Shown piece after piece: positions 8,357 through 17,433 of a stretch of 37,996 nt of DNA. The stretch is from assembly GCA_947643715.1 (NCBI GenBank), contig CANRXB010000024.1, positions 1 to 37,996 of the forward strand. Direction: 5' to 3'. Positions within the stretch are counted from its first letter, which is position 1, and each line of letters starts with the position of its first letter. The notes under the pieces were generated by a model that was not told the origin of the DNA, ran no database searches, and saw only the letters and a program-made list of their open reading frames with translations. Source of the stretch: an uncultured bacterium. Lineage in GTDB: Bacteria > Bacillota > Clostridia > Oscillospirales > Oscillospiraceae. The translations under genes and the position numbers were made by a program.

Positions 8357-8986
8357 ATGATAGGATATCTGACGCCCAGCCGGGCTTCAGAGGCGGAGTT
8401 CACTGAAAAACGATCGACCTTCATCGGTCACGTATGGCCGGTGGAGACAGAGGACGAAGCCCGTGCCCACATCGATGAGATGAAGAAGCGATATCACGAC
8501 GCACGGCACAACTGCTGGTGCTATCTCATCAAAGACGGTCCGGTGCGGTATTCCGACGACGGGGAGCCCCAAGGCACGGCTGGTCAGCCTATGATGGGGG
8601 TGTTCCAAAAGGAAGGCGTGACCAATGTGTGCTGTGTGGTCACCCGGTATTTCGGCGGTGTGCTGCTCGGTGCGGGCGGCCTGGTGCGGGCCTATACCCA
8701 AAGCGCTAAAGATGCGTTGGATGCTGCCGGTGTGTCCGAAGTGCGCCGATGGATGGAGCTGGGGGTGGAGTGCCCTTACAGCTTTCTGGAGCGGGTGAAG
8801 CTGGCCTGTACCGCCCAAGGAGGCATGGTGGGAGAGATCGAATATGCCGCCGCCGTCACCGTCCATGTCCTGCTGCCGGAGGAGGGCGTGGAGGATTTCC
8901 GGGCGCGGATGGTGGAGCTGTCCGCCGGGGAGTTCACCGCAGTGGAGCTGGGCGAGAGTTTTCAGGCCGCACCTGTGGATCGGTGA
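8357..8986 (+). CDS. yigZ: YigZ/IMPACT (UPF0029) family protein
   Basis: The 209-residue protein matches the YigZ family. The N-terminal domain contains DARHNCWCYLI, YSDDGEPQGTAGQPM and VVTRYFGGVLLGAGGLVRAY, the family hallmarks. The C-terminal domain of about 70 residues is the usual ferredoxin-like half. Bacterial members have been linked loosely to translation and the eukaryotic homologue IMPACT binds GCN1, but the biochemical role is not established. GAGGGG precedes the ATG. The gap of 80 bases from the dGTPase gene holds only a small GC hairpin (8283-8295) without a U-tract, so read-through is likely. Confidence 0.88.
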   Translation: MIGYLTPSRASEAEFTEKRSTFIGHVWPVETEDEARAHIDEMKKRYHDARHNCWCYLIKDGPVRYSDDGEPQGTAGQPMMGVFQKEGVTNVCCVVTRYFGGVLLGAGGLVRAYTQSAKDALDAAGVSEVRRWMELGVECPYSFLERVKLACTAQGGMVGEIEYAAAVTVHVLLPEEGVEDFRARMVELSAGEFTAVELGESFQAAPVDR

Positions 8987-9094
8987 GCGATCTTGCGTGT
9001 TTTACAGCAGTTTTTAACCAAAAGGGATAAAAAATACAAAAAATGGCTAGGATAGCCGTTAAGCTGAGAACGGCGTTTGCCGGGAGGTGGGACC

Positions 9095-10876
9095 GTGGCC
9101 ATACCCGAATCTTTTTTGGACGATCTGAACAGCCGGCTGAACATCGTGGACGTGGTCTCCGCCTATGTGCCCTTGAATAAGAAAGGGGGCAATTTTTGGG
9201 GCCTGTGTCCCTTTCATCATGAAAAGACGCCTTCATTTTCCGTCAACGAGTCCAAACAGATCTTCCATTGCTTTGGCTGTGGCAAGGGGGGCGGAGCGAT
9301 CCGCTTCGTCATGGAGATGGACAGCCTGTCCTTCCCGGAGGCGGTGCACAAGTTGGCGGAGCAGGAGGGGATGGAGGTCCCCAGCGACGATCCTGGGGAT
9401 GGTGCGTGGCGGGAAAGACGCCGGCGGGTGCTGGAGCTGAACCGGGAGGCTGCCCGGTTCTACCGCTCTATGCTCATGGACCCCCGGGGGGCGGCGGTGG
9501 CGGCTTATATCCGAGAGGAACGGCGCATCGCTCCAAAATTTTCCGCCCGGTTCGGGTTAGGCGCGGCTCCGGACGCCTGGGACAGCCTCATCCTGGCTAT
9601 GCGGGACAAAGGGTACGACAAGGCCGACCTCATAGATGCGGGCCTGGCCGTGGCGGGGAAAGGCGGCGGCGTGTACGACAAATACCGTAACCGTCTCATG
9701 CTCCCGGTCATCGACGTGAGGGGGGACGTGATCGGCTTCACGAGCCGGGTCATGGACGACTCCACTCCCAAATATCTCAATACTCCGGAGACCGCTATCT
9801 TCAAAAAACGCTCTATCCTGTATGGACTCAACTACGCGAAGAACACCAAACGGGCCAATTTTATCCTGGTGGAAGGCAATATCGACGTGATCACGCTGCA
9901 TCAGGCGGGGTTCGACAACACGGTGGCCACGATGGGGACCGCCCTCACCGAAGAGCATGTGCGTCTGCTGGAACACTACACCAAGGAGCTGGTGCTGTGC
10001 TATGACAATGATAATGCCGGAGAGGATGCCACACAGCGGGCCATCGGGCTGCTGAAGAACTCAGAGGTGTCAGTGAAGGTGCTGCGCCTGCCCCGCAGGC
10101 AGGCTTCAGACGGCCAGCTCGTGAAACAGGATGCGGACGACTTCATCAAAAATGCAGGGCCCCAGGCGTTCCAGGATCTGATGGAGCAGAGCGCGAACTC
10201 GGCGGAGTACCGCTTGAGTGTGGTCCGTGCGGGGTTCGACCTGACGCGGGACGATCAACGGACCCAATATCTGCTGGCGTCGGCGGGCGTGATATCCAGT
10301 CTGCCCAGTCCGATCGAACGGGAGATCTATGCCGGGCGGTGCGCTGAGGCGGCAGGGGTGTCCAGAGAAGCGGTGCTCCAAGAGGTGGAGCGTCAGCGTA
10401 AAAAGCAGGGCTGGCAGGCCAAAAAGCAGGAGGAACGACGAAACCTGACGCCGGTCCGGCAGCTCCAGCCTCGAGACCGGGGGCTGCGGTATCAGAACAT
10501 CCGCTCTGCTCGGGCGGAGGAGGGGATCTTGCGGGTGGTGCTGCTGGACGGGGAATATTTCCGGCAGCTAGACGACCTTCCGGAGAGCAGCTTTTCTTCG
10601 CCCTTGTTAGGCAGGGCGTACAGTTCACTGCGCAGGCGGTGGGAGGAGGGCAAGAGCGTGACATTACCGGCGCTGGAGGGCCAGTTCACCCCAGAGGAGC
10701 TGGATCAGCTCACCGCTGCCATCCAACAGCCCCAGGCCAGGAACACGGCCCAGGCGGCGTTGGAGGACTGCAAGCAGACCATCCTTGCGGAGCACCGCAA
10801 GGGAGACATACATAGCGCGGAGGACCTGAACGGGTTGCGGCAGGCGCTGAAACAGAAAAAAGGCTTTGGAGGATGA
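9095..10876 (+). CDS. dnaG: DNA primase DnaG
   Basis: The 593-residue primase makes RNA primers for lagging-strand replication. The zinc-binding domain has C38, H41, C59 and C62 (CPFHHEKTPSF, HCFGCGKGG). The Toprim catalytic core shows the glutamate in LVEGNIDVI and the acidic pair in CYDNDNAGEDA. The C-terminal 150 residues form the DnaB helicase interaction region, which is poorly conserved as usual. The GTG at 9095 is chosen because GGAGG (9083-9087) lies 7 bases upstream; an in-frame TTG at 9077 has no such site. Only 6 bases separate its stop from rpoD, whose binding site lies inside the end of dnaG. This is the core of the classical macromolecular synthesis operon, here without rpsU. 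Confidence 0.97.
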   Translation: MAIPESFLDDLNSRLNIVDVVSAYVPLNKKGGNFWGLCPFHHEKTPSFSVNESKQIFHCFGCGKGGGAIRFVMEMDSLSFPEAVHKLAEQEGMEVPSDDPGDGAWRERRRRVLELNREAARFYRSMLMDPRGAAVAAYIREERRIAPKFSARFGLGAAPDAWDSLILAMRDKGYDKADLIDAGLAVAGKGGGVYDKYRNRLMLPVIDVRGDVIGFTSRVMDDSTPKYLNTPETAIFKKRSILYGLNYAKNTKRANFILVEGNIDVITLHQAGFDNTVATMGTALTEEHVRLLEHYTKELVLCYDNDNAGEDATQRAIGLLKNSEVSVKVLRLPRRQASDGQLVKQDADDFIKNAGPQAFQDLMEQSANSAEYRLSVVRAGFDLTRDDQRTQYLLASAGVISSLPSPIEREIYAGRCAEAAGVSREAVLQEVERQRKKQGWQAKKQEERRNLTPVRQLQPRDRGLRYQNIRSARAEEGILRVVLLDGEYFRQLDDLPESSFSSPLLGRAYSSLRRRWEEGKSVTLPALEGQFTPEELDQLTAAIQQPQARNTAQAALEDCKQTILAEHRKGDIHSAEDLNGLRQALKQKKGFGG

Positions 10877-10882
10877 AAGACC

Positions 10883-12187
10883 ATGAGCGACAAAAAAAAG
10901 ACGGTGAAAAAGGCGGAAGCCGCCCCTCATACCCAAGCGAGCCCTGAAAAACTGGAAGCGGCCAAGGTGGAGCTGGCCAAGATGATCGAGGGCATCCAAG
11001 GCGGGGAGAAGCTGTTGGAGCTGGTAGATACCGGTTACAAAAAGGGCAAGCTGTCCTCTGCCGAGATGATGGAAACGTTGGATTCCATCAGCCTGGAGAG
11101 CGAGCAGATGGACAAGGTATACGATGTACTGGAGAATCTGGGCATCGATACCGCCGGAGAGGACTTCCCCTTGGAGCTGGAAGACGATATCCTGCCTCCT
11201 GCCGCTGAACTGGAGGACATCCCCGAGGAAGAGATCGTGGATCCCAACACGTTGGTGGATTCCTTTGCCATCGACGATCCGGTGCGCATGTACTTGAAAG
11301 AGATCGGAAAGGTGGATCTTCTCACTCCGGAGAGGGAGATCGAATTGGCTCAGGCCATGGCGGCGGGGGCTGCGGCACAGGAGCAGTTGGCGGAGCTGGA
11401 AAAGTCCGGTGAGACCATCTCTGCCGATGACATGAAGGAGCTGAAAAAGGCGGTCAAGGGTGGGGAACGGGCCAAGCAGCAGCTCGCCGAGGCCAATCTC
11501 CGTCTGGTGGTGTCCATCGCCAAACGGTATGTGGGGCGTGGGATGCTGTTCCTGGACCTCATCCAAGAGGGCAATCTGGGCCTCATCAAAGCAGTGGAGA
11601 AGTTCGACTATGTCAAAGGCTTCAAATTCTCCACCTACGCTACATGGTGGATCCGCCAAGCGATCACCCGCGCCATCGCCGACCAGGCCCGTACCATCCG
11701 TATCCCGGTGCACATGGTGGAGACCATCAACAAGGTCATCCGGGTGAACCGGCAGCTCTTACAGGAGTTGGGGCACGATCCGTCCCCGGAGGAGACCGCT
11801 GAGGAGATGGGGATGCCCGTGGAAAAGGTACGGGAGATCCTCAAGATCGCACAGGAACCGGTTTCGTTGGAGACCCCGATCGGTGAGGAGGAGGACAGCC
11901 ATCTGGGCGACTTCATCCCCGATGAGGATGCCTCCGAGCCCTCCGAGGCCGCATCGTTCACTCTGCTGAAGGAGCAGTTGGTGGATGTGCTCTCGACCCT
12001 CACCCCGAGGGAGGAGAAGGTGCTGCGGCTGCGTTTCGGCATCGAGGACGGGCGCACTCGCACCTTGGAGGAAGTGGGCAAGGAGTTCAATGTCACACGA
12101 GAGCGCATCCGGCAGATCGAGGCCAAGGCGCTGCGTAAGCTGCGCCACCCGTCTAGGAGCAAGAAACTGAAGGACTTTTTGAGCTGA
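10883..12187 (+). CDS. rpoD: Primary RNA polymerase sigma factor (SigA/RpoD)
   Basis: The 434-residue housekeeping sigma-70 factor directs RNA polymerase to TTGACA/TATAAT promoters such as those listed here. Region 1.1 covers about 25-95, region 1.2 about 131-165, region 2 about 200-272 ([32 protein letters not shown]), region 3 about 278-355, and region 4 about 365-430 with the helix-turn-helix [18 protein letters not shown]. Between regions 1.2 and 2.1 there is an extra stretch of about 30 residues (roughly 164-195, rich in Ala, Glu and Lys) that B. subtilis SigA lacks. GGAGGATG at 10868-10875 is the binding site and overlaps the dnaG stop. A strong terminator follows. Confidence 0.98.
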   Translation: MSDKKKTVKKAEAAPHTQASPEKLEAAKVELAKMIEGIQGGEKLLELVDTGYKKGKLSSAEMMETLDSISLESEQMDKVYDVLENLGIDTAGEDFPLELEDDILPPAAELEDIPEEEIVDPNTLVDSFAIDDPVRMYLKEIGKVDLLTPEREIELAQAMAAGAAAQEQLAELEKSGETISADDMKELKKAVKGGERAKQQLAEANLRLVVSIAKRYVGRGMLFLDLIQEGNLGLIKAVEKFDYVKGFKFSTYATWWIRQAITRAIADQARTIRIPVHMVETINKVIRVNRQLLQELGHDPSPEETAEEMGMPVEKVREILKIAQEPVSLETPIGEEEDSHLGDFIPDEDASEPSEAASFTLLKEQLVDVLSTLTPREEKVLRLRFGIEDGRTRTLEEVGKEFNVTRERIRQIEAKALRKLRHPSRSKKLKDFLS

Positions 12188-12216
12188 GCACCGGGCTTGA
12201 AAGGGTAAAAACTGAT

Positions 12217-12258
12217 AAAAGACACGCCCAAGCGGTAACCGCTTGAGCGTGTCTTTTT
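12217..12258 (+). terminator. Intrinsic terminator of the dnaG-rpoD unit
   Basis: The arms AAAAGACACGCCCAAGCGG (12217-12235) and CCGCTTGAGCGTGTCTTTTT (12239-12258) form a stem of about 19 pairs with one mismatch and a three-base loop, ending in a run of five T. It is a textbook rho-independent terminator 29 bases after the rpoD stop. Confidence 0.92.
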
Positions 12259-12263
12259 ATGGT

Positions 12264-12309
12264 GCGAAAAGACCGCTGGATACCCGCCTTTGGGACGGAT
12301 ATCCAGCGG
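12264..12309 (-). terminator. Intrinsic terminator of the glg-glk-pgi operon
   Basis: On the minus strand CCGCTGGATA (12309-12300) pairs with TATCCAGCGG (12282-12273), and the transcript then reads TCTTTTCGC. It follows the stop of the last minus-strand gene by about a dozen bases and stands back to back with the rpoD terminator, isolating the two convergent units. Confidence 0.85.
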
Positions 12310-12322
12310 CCAAGTGAGCCCA

Positions 12323-12739
12323 TCAGCCGTTCCGGATCTCGATCGTTCGGAACACATCACGGTACAGATCGTCGTGGTCCTCCAGATCGATCATGAGCCA
12401 CTTTTGTCCGTTCGCTTCCCTTGTCAGACTGTATATCTGCTGGAGTGCGGCAGTGCAGTCAGGCAGGATCGCCTCGAAAGGAGCTTTTTCCTTGCGGCCT
12501 ATCACGATCATGACGGTAAAATACGATCTTCTGGGATATATGGTGCACAAGGCCCTACCGGATCTTTTGAATTTGACGTTCCAACCCCTCTCCATAGAAC
12601 AGGAGCTGAACTCGATCTTTTCACAGCATCGGTACTTTTCTTTGATCGCAGCGCAAAACTCAAGGAACAAAGGATTCCCGATGGCATCCCCGATCATCTC
12701 CAGTGTAGGGCACTGGTCCCTATCTTGCAGGATTCTCAC
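12323..12739 (-). CDS. DUF3788 family protein
   Basis: The 138-residue protein matches the DUF3788 pattern as I recall it: an N-terminal LQDRDQCPTLEMIGDAIGNP segment, then GWNVKFKRSGRALCTIYPRRSYFTVMIVIGRKE. Function is unknown. It is soluble, with no signal peptide. The GTG at 12739 lies only 17 bases after the pgi stop and has no clear binding site, so translation may depend on coupling to pgi; the ATG at 12697 would remove the conserved N-terminus. It is the last gene before the operon terminator. Local GC content looks lower than that of pgi and glk, which may mean a later addition. Confidence 0.72.
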   Translation of the reverse strand: MRILQDRDQCPTLEMIGDAIGNPLFLEFCAAIKEKYRCCEKIEFSSCSMERGWNVKFKRSGRALCTIYPRRSYFTVMIVIGRKEKAPFEAILPDCTAALQQIYSLTREANGQKWLMIDLEDHDDLYRDVFRTIEIRNG

Positions 12740-12756
12740 TGGTCAAGTGGGATGGT

Positions 12757-14019
12757 TCAGGGTCTCCCCAGCAGCGCGAACATATTTTTCTTATATGCTT
12801 CTACGCCGGGCTGATTGAAGGGGTTGACCTGGAGCACATGCCCGCTGATCCCGCAGGACAGCTCAAAGAAGTAGAACAGCTCACCCAGAGCGTGGATGTC
12901 CATCTTATCCAAACGGAGCACGATAGAGGGTGCGCCGCCGTCCTGGTGGGCAGCCAAGGTGCCCTGGAAGGCCATCTCACGGACGAAGCTCAAGGGCTTG
13001 CCCGCCAGATAGTTCAGGTTGTCCCCATCGTCGTCGCTGTGAGGGATGGCGATGTCACAGCCGGTGTCGTCCACATAGATGACAGTCTCGAACAGATGGC
13101 GTTCGCCGTCCTGGATATACTGGCCCAAAGAGTGGAGATCGGTGGTGAACTGAGCGGAAGCGGGGAAGATGCCCTTGTGGTCTTTGCCTTCGGACTCGCC
13201 GAAAAGCTGCTTCAGCCACTCGCCGACGAAGGAGTAGGAGGGCTCATAGGAACAGAACAGCTCGATCTTCTTGCCCTGACGGTACAGCAGGTTCCGAGCG
13301 GCCACATACTGCCACACCGGGTTGGCCATGCCTCGCTCGTCGAATGCGTTCATGGCGTCCCGGGCCCCGGACATCAATGCGTCGATGTCGGTACCGCCCA
13401 CAGCGATGGGGAGGAGGCCCACCGCGGAGAGCACAGAGAACCGCCCGCCCACGTCGTCAGGCACGACGAAGCTCTCCCAGCCGTTGGAATCGGCCAGGGT
13501 CTTGAGGGCACCCCGAGCCTTGTCGGTGGTGGCGTAGATACGGCTGTCGGCATCCTTTCCGTACTTGTTCACCAACAGGTCCCGGAACACCCGGAACGCG
13601 ATAGCGGGCTCGGTGGTGCCGCCGGATTTGGAGATGACATTGATGGACCAGTCGCGGCCCTCCAGCTTGTCGATCACCTTTTTCAGCTCATTGGGGCTGA
13701 GGGAGCAGCCTACGAAGCAGATCTCGGGGCCGTCGGAGGGGAACACCTCCAGCGCGGCACGAGCGCCCAGGTAGGATCCGCCGATGCCCACCACCACCAA
13801 TACCTGAGAATCCTGACGGATCTTCGCAGCGGCCTTTTGGATACGGGCGAACTCGTCTTTGTCGTAGTTTTCGGGCAGACGCACCCAGCCGGTGAAGTCG
13901 GAGCCGGGGGCGGTGGGATCGTATAGCTTGGCGTGAGCGGCCTCCAGTTCGGAGGCCATAGCATCGATCTGGTCCCGGGAGAGCACGCCCTCCAACTTGG
14001 ACAGGTCAAGTCTCAGCAT
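12757..14019 (-). CDS. pgi: Glucose-6-phosphate isomerase
   Basis: The 420-residue enzyme interconverts glucose-6-phosphate and fructose-6-phosphate. The sugar-isomerase motifs GIGGSYLGARA (78-88) and KSGGTTEP (131-138) are intact, as is the C-terminal QPGVEAYKKNMF with the catalytic lysine. The short length is typical of Gram-positive Pgi rather than the 550-residue E. coli enzyme. AAAGGAGTG lies before the ATG at 14019. Glucokinase ends 29 bases upstream, so the two are co-transcribed and channel free glucose released from glycogen into glycolysis. Confidence 0.97.
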   Translation of the reverse strand: MLRLDLSKLEGVLSRDQIDAMASELEAAHAKLYDPTAPGSDFTGWVRLPENYDKDEFARIQKAAAKIRQDSQVLVVVGIGGSYLGARAALEVFPSDGPEICFVGCSLSPNELKKVIDKLEGRDWSINVISKSGGTTEPAIAFRVFRDLLVNKYGKDADSRIYATTDKARGALKTLADSNGWESFVVPDDVGGRFSVLSAVGLLPIAVGGTDIDALMSGARDAMNAFDERGMANPVWQYVAARNLLYRQGKKIELFCSYEPSYSFVGEWLKQLFGESEGKDHKGIFPASAQFTTDLHSLGQYIQDGERHLFETVIYVDDTGCDIAIPHSDDDGDNLNYLAGKPLSFVREMAFQGTLAAHQDGGAPSIVLRLDKMDIHALGELFYFFELSCGISGHVLQVNPFNQPGVEAYKKNMFALLGRP

Positions 14020-14048
14020 GAAAGATCACTCCTTTGCAAAGTTTCCCC

Positions 14049-14963
14049 TCAGGAGGGGTCGGTGAAGAACATCGCAGCGCCGCCAAAGATGCCCGCGTTG
14101 TTCCCGAGCTGGGCCAGGGCGAAGCGCACATCGGCGCAGGCGGGAAGAGCGCCGGCCTTGAAAGCGGCCTCGACCGGATCCAAAAGGGCGCTGCCTGCGG
14201 CGGACACGCCGCCGCCCAACAGGATGACCTCTGGGTTGACGACGCAGCTCACAGTGACGGCGGCCATGCCCAGCGCGGCGGCAGCCTCGCCGACCACCGC
14301 CTGGGCGTTCTTGTCCCCAGCAGCGGCAGCGTCGTACACGTCCTTGGCAGTCACTTTCTCCATCTCCTTGAATGGAGAGAACGCTCTCGCGGCCCGGATG
14401 ATACCAGAAGCGGAGGAGGTGACTTCCAGGCAACCCTTCCGGCCACAGGCACACTGCCAGTCGGAGTGGAAGGGGACCGTCATGTGGCCGACCTCGCCGC
14501 CGCCGCCGGTGGCTCCAGCCACGATGCGGCCGTCGCAAATGATGCCGCCGCCGATCCCGGTGCCCACGGTGAACAGCACCAGGTTGCGGCAACCCTTTCC
14601 GCCGCCCTGCCACATCTCGCCCAGGGCGGCCAGATTGGCGTCGTTGGCGGCTCGGACGGGTATCCCAGCCCGGCGGGACAGCTCCTGGGCCACGTCCACG
14701 TTCTCCCAGCCCAGGTTGACGCAGATGGTCACCAAAGACTGGTCGACCACCGGGCCGGGCACGCCTACGCCCGCGCCTACACATTGACAGTCAGGGAACG
14801 CCGCCAGCACTTGACGCATGTGGTCCGCGATGTCGTCAAAGGTGGCGGACAGATCCCGGAAGGTGGGGAACTCCCGTTTGTCCATCAATTCCCCTTCCCG
14901 GCTCACCAGGCCCAGCTTGACGGTGGTGCCGCCGATGTCGATGCCGAAACAGACCTGTTTCAC
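14049..14963 (-). CDS. glk: ROK-family glucokinase
   Basis: The 304-residue ROK protein phosphorylates glucose with ATP. GIDIGGTTVKLGL (7-19) is the phosphate-binding loop, D108 in AANDANLAALGE is the catalytic base, and H160 with C171, C173 and C178 (CACGRKGCLE) forms the structural zinc site of ROK kinases. There is no N-terminal helix-turn-helix, so it is a kinase and not a ROK repressor. The GTG start at 14963 has GAGGAGGT about 7 bases upstream. The 44-base gap after glgP contains no promoter that I can see, so it belongs to the glycogen operon. Glucose specificity is inferred from context; another hexose or N-acetylated sugar is possible. Confidence 0.92.
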   Translation of the reverse strand: MKQVCFGIDIGGTTVKLGLVSREGELMDKREFPTFRDLSATFDDIADHMRQVLAAFPDCQCVGAGVGVPGPVVDQSLVTICVNLGWENVDVAQELSRRAGIPVRAANDANLAALGEMWQGGGKGCRNLVLFTVGTGIGGGIICDGRIVAGATGGGGEVGHMTVPFHSDWQCACGRKGCLEVTSSASGIIRAARAFSPFKEMEKVTAKDVYDAAAAGDKNAQAVVGEAAAALGMAAVTVSCVVNPEVILLGGGVSAAGSALLDPVEAAFKAGALPACADVRFALAQLGNNAGIFGGAAMFFTDPS

Positions 14964-15007
14964 GCTCCAAACCTCCTCTTTTTATGTGCTCGCCCCGATG
15001 GGACGAA

Positions 15008-17413
15008 TCATTTGGTGTGCCAGATGTTCTTGGCGTATTCCTCTACCGCACGGTCGGCGGAGAAGAAGCCCGCTTTGGCGATGTTCACCAGGGACATGCG
15101 GTTGAACCGCTGCTTGTCGCCGTAGATGGCGGACACATCACGCTGGGCACGGACATAGTCGTGGAAGTCGGCCAGGTTCATATAGGGATCGGCGGGACCC
15201 TTATGATTGGTGGTGAGGGAACGCACGATATCATCGAAGTGCATCCCGCTGATGCCGCCCATGAGCAGGTCCATCACCGCTTTGAGTTCAGGATCGTTGC
15301 GCACATAGTCCAGGGGATTGTAGCCCCAGCGCCACAGGTCGTTCACCTCGTCGGTCTTGAGGCCGAACAGGACGATATTGTCGTCGCCCACCTGCTCATG
15401 GATCTCCACATTGGCGCCGTCCAAGGTGCCCAGGGTCACCGCGCCGTTGATCATCAGCTTCATGTTGCCGGTGCCGCTGGCCTCCTTGCCGGCGATGGAG
15501 ATCTGCTCGGAGATCTCGGCGGCGGGGATGATGATCTCGGCCAGGGAGACGTTGTAGTCCTCTATGAACACCACTGTGAGCTTGCCTCTCGTGTCGGGAT
15601 CGGAATTGGTGAGCTTGGACACGGCCACGATGAGCTGGATGATCTGCTTGGCCATGATATATCCGGCCGACGCTTTGGCGGAGAAGATGAAGGTGCGGGG
15701 CTGGAAGGGCGCGTTGGGCGCGGCCTTGATCTCCAGATACATATGGAGGATCTGGAGGATGTTGAGCAACTGGCGCTTGTACTCATGCAGGCGCTTGATC
15801 TGCACATCGAACAGGGAGTCAGGGTCTACTACGATGCCGTCCCGCTTGAGGATGAGGCTGGAGAGGCGCTTTTTGTTGGCCAGCTTGATGTCCTGGAGGC
15901 GCTGGAGGACGCTCTGGTCGTCTTTATACTTGAGCAGCTTCTCCAACTGAGTGGAGTCGGTGACGAAGCCGTCGCCGATGAGCTCCTTGAGCATATCGGT
16001 GAGCTGGGGGTTTGACTGGCACAGCCAGCGGCGGTAGGCGATGCCGTTGGTGACGTTGCAGAAGTGGTCCGGTTCCATCTGGTAGTAGTCCCGGAAGATG
16101 CTGTCTTTCAGGATCTCGGTGTGGAGCTTGGACACGCCGTTCACCATATGGCAGGCGGACAGGCAGAGATTGGCCATGCGGATCTCGCCCCCGCTGATGA
16201 CGGCCATATACTCGATCTTGCCCATGTCGTTGCCATAATAACCATGGAGATCCACACGCAGACGATGGTCGATCTCTTGGACGATCTGGTACACGCGGGG
16301 GAGAAACTGCTCGAACAGGGAGACGTTCCACCGCTCCAGAGCTTCGCTCATGACAGTGTGGTTGGTGTACGACAGGGTACGGCAGGTGATGTCCCAGGCG
16401 CGGTCCCAGCTATAGTCGTACTCGTCCACCAGCAGGCGCATCAGCTCGGGCACGCACAGGGCGGGATGGGTATCGTTGATGTGGATGGATACCTTGTCGG
16501 GCAGATCGTCCAAGGTCTTGTTGTCCCGCAGGTGCTTTTTGAGGATGGTCTGTACAGAGGCAGACACCAGCAGGTACTGCTGGCGCAGACGCAGGCGCTT
16601 GCCCTCGATATGGTCGTCGGCAGGGTAGAGCACCTTGGAGATGACCTCGGCCATGGTGTCGCCTTCCAGGGCCTTGGCGTAGTCGCCGCGGGAGAAGGCG
16701 GACATATCGAAGCTGTTGGGGGACTTGGCGGACCACAGCACCAGGGGGTTGACAGCGCCGCTGTTATAGCCGGAGATATACATCTCGTTGGGAACGGCCA
16801 TGACGGATTGGTAATTGAGATGGGCCACACGGTACTTCCCGTCGTCCTCCCAGCCGTGGATCTGGCCGCCGAAGCGGACTTCGACAGCTTCGCTCTCGTG
16901 AGGGACCAGCCATACGTCACCCATGTTCAGCCAATCGTCCGGGAACTCCATCTGCCAGCCGTCCACGATCTTCTGCTTGAAGATGCCGAATTCATAGCGG
17001 ATGGAGTAACCCGTCATGGGCAGGCCCAGACTGGCGGCGGAATCCATATAGCAGGAGGCCAGACGTCCCAGGCCGCCGTTGCCCAAGCCGGCATCGGGTT
17101 CCATCTCATACAGGTCGTGGATGTCCACGCCACACTTCTCGAGGGCCTTGGTGAACAGGTCCTCCAAACCGAGGTTGTAGAGGTTGTTGCGCAGGGAAGT
17201 GCCTACGAGGAACTCCATGGACATATAGTAGACCTGTTTTTCATGACGCTCGTCCCGCTTGTGATGGAACTCGGCGTTCTTTGCCGCCAGCATCCCATTG
17301 ACCACATAACACAGGGCGCGATACACCTGCTGAGGGGAGGCGCTTTCCATGGAGCAGCCATACCGCACCAGTAGCATTTCGTTCAATTGGGTGATTATCT
17401 GTTTCTGATCCAT
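15008..17413 (-). CDS. glgP: Glycogen phosphorylase
   Basis: The 801-residue GT35 phosphorylase removes terminal glucose from glycogen as glucose-1-phosphate, using pyridoxal phosphate. The cofactor lysine is K652 in EASGTGNMKLMINGA. The N-terminal region has EPDAGLGNGGLGRLASCYMDS, and HINDTHPALCVPELMR and VQIKRLHEYKRQLLN are also conserved. The start is ATG 17413, 8 bases after AAGGAG; the upstream ATG at 17440 lies inside a hairpin and has no binding site. The gene has its own promoter and a leader of about 195 bases with four hairpins, although glgBCDA read toward it. That arrangement would allow breakdown to be controlled apart from synthesis. Confidence 0.97.
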   Translation of the reverse strand: MDQKQIITQLNEMLLVRYGCSMESASPQQVYRALCYVVNGMLAAKNAEFHHKRDERHEKQVYYMSMEFLVGTSLRNNLYNLGLEDLFTKALEKCGVDIHDLYEMEPDAGLGNGGLGRLASCYMDSAASLGLPMTGYSIRYEFGIFKQKIVDGWQMEFPDDWLNMGDVWLVPHESEAVEVRFGGQIHGWEDDGKYRVAHLNYQSVMAVPNEMYISGYNSGAVNPLVLWSAKSPNSFDMSAFSRGDYAKALEGDTMAEVISKVLYPADDHIEGKRLRLRQQYLLVSASVQTILKKHLRDNKTLDDLPDKVSIHINDTHPALCVPELMRLLVDEYDYSWDRAWDITCRTLSYTNHTVMSEALERWNVSLFEQFLPRVYQIVQEIDHRLRVDLHGYYGNDMGKIEYMAVISGGEIRMANLCLSACHMVNGVSKLHTEILKDSIFRDYYQMEPDHFCNVTNGIAYRRWLCQSNPQLTDMLKELIGDGFVTDSTQLEKLLKYKDDQSVLQRLQDIKLANKKRLSSLILKRDGIVVDPDSLFDVQIKRLHEYKRQLLNILQILHMYLEIKAAPNAPFQPRTFIFSAKASAGYIMAKQIIQLIVAVSKLTNSDPDTRGKLTVVFIEDYNVSLAEIIIPAAEISEQISIAGKEASGTGNMKLMINGAVTLGTLDGANVEIHEQVGDDNIVLFGLKTDEVNDLWRWGYNPLDYVRNDPELKAVMDLLMGGISGMHFDDIVRSLTTNHKGPADPYMNLADFHDYVRAQRDVSAIYGDKQRFNRMSLVNIAKAGFFSADRAVEEYAKNIWHTK

Positions 17414-17433
17414 ACGTTGAACTCCTTCATGAA

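Noticed and set aside
8993-9031. Promoter directly before dnaG
   Set aside because: The best pairing, TTTACA and GATAAA, has a 19-base spacer; I could not support it.
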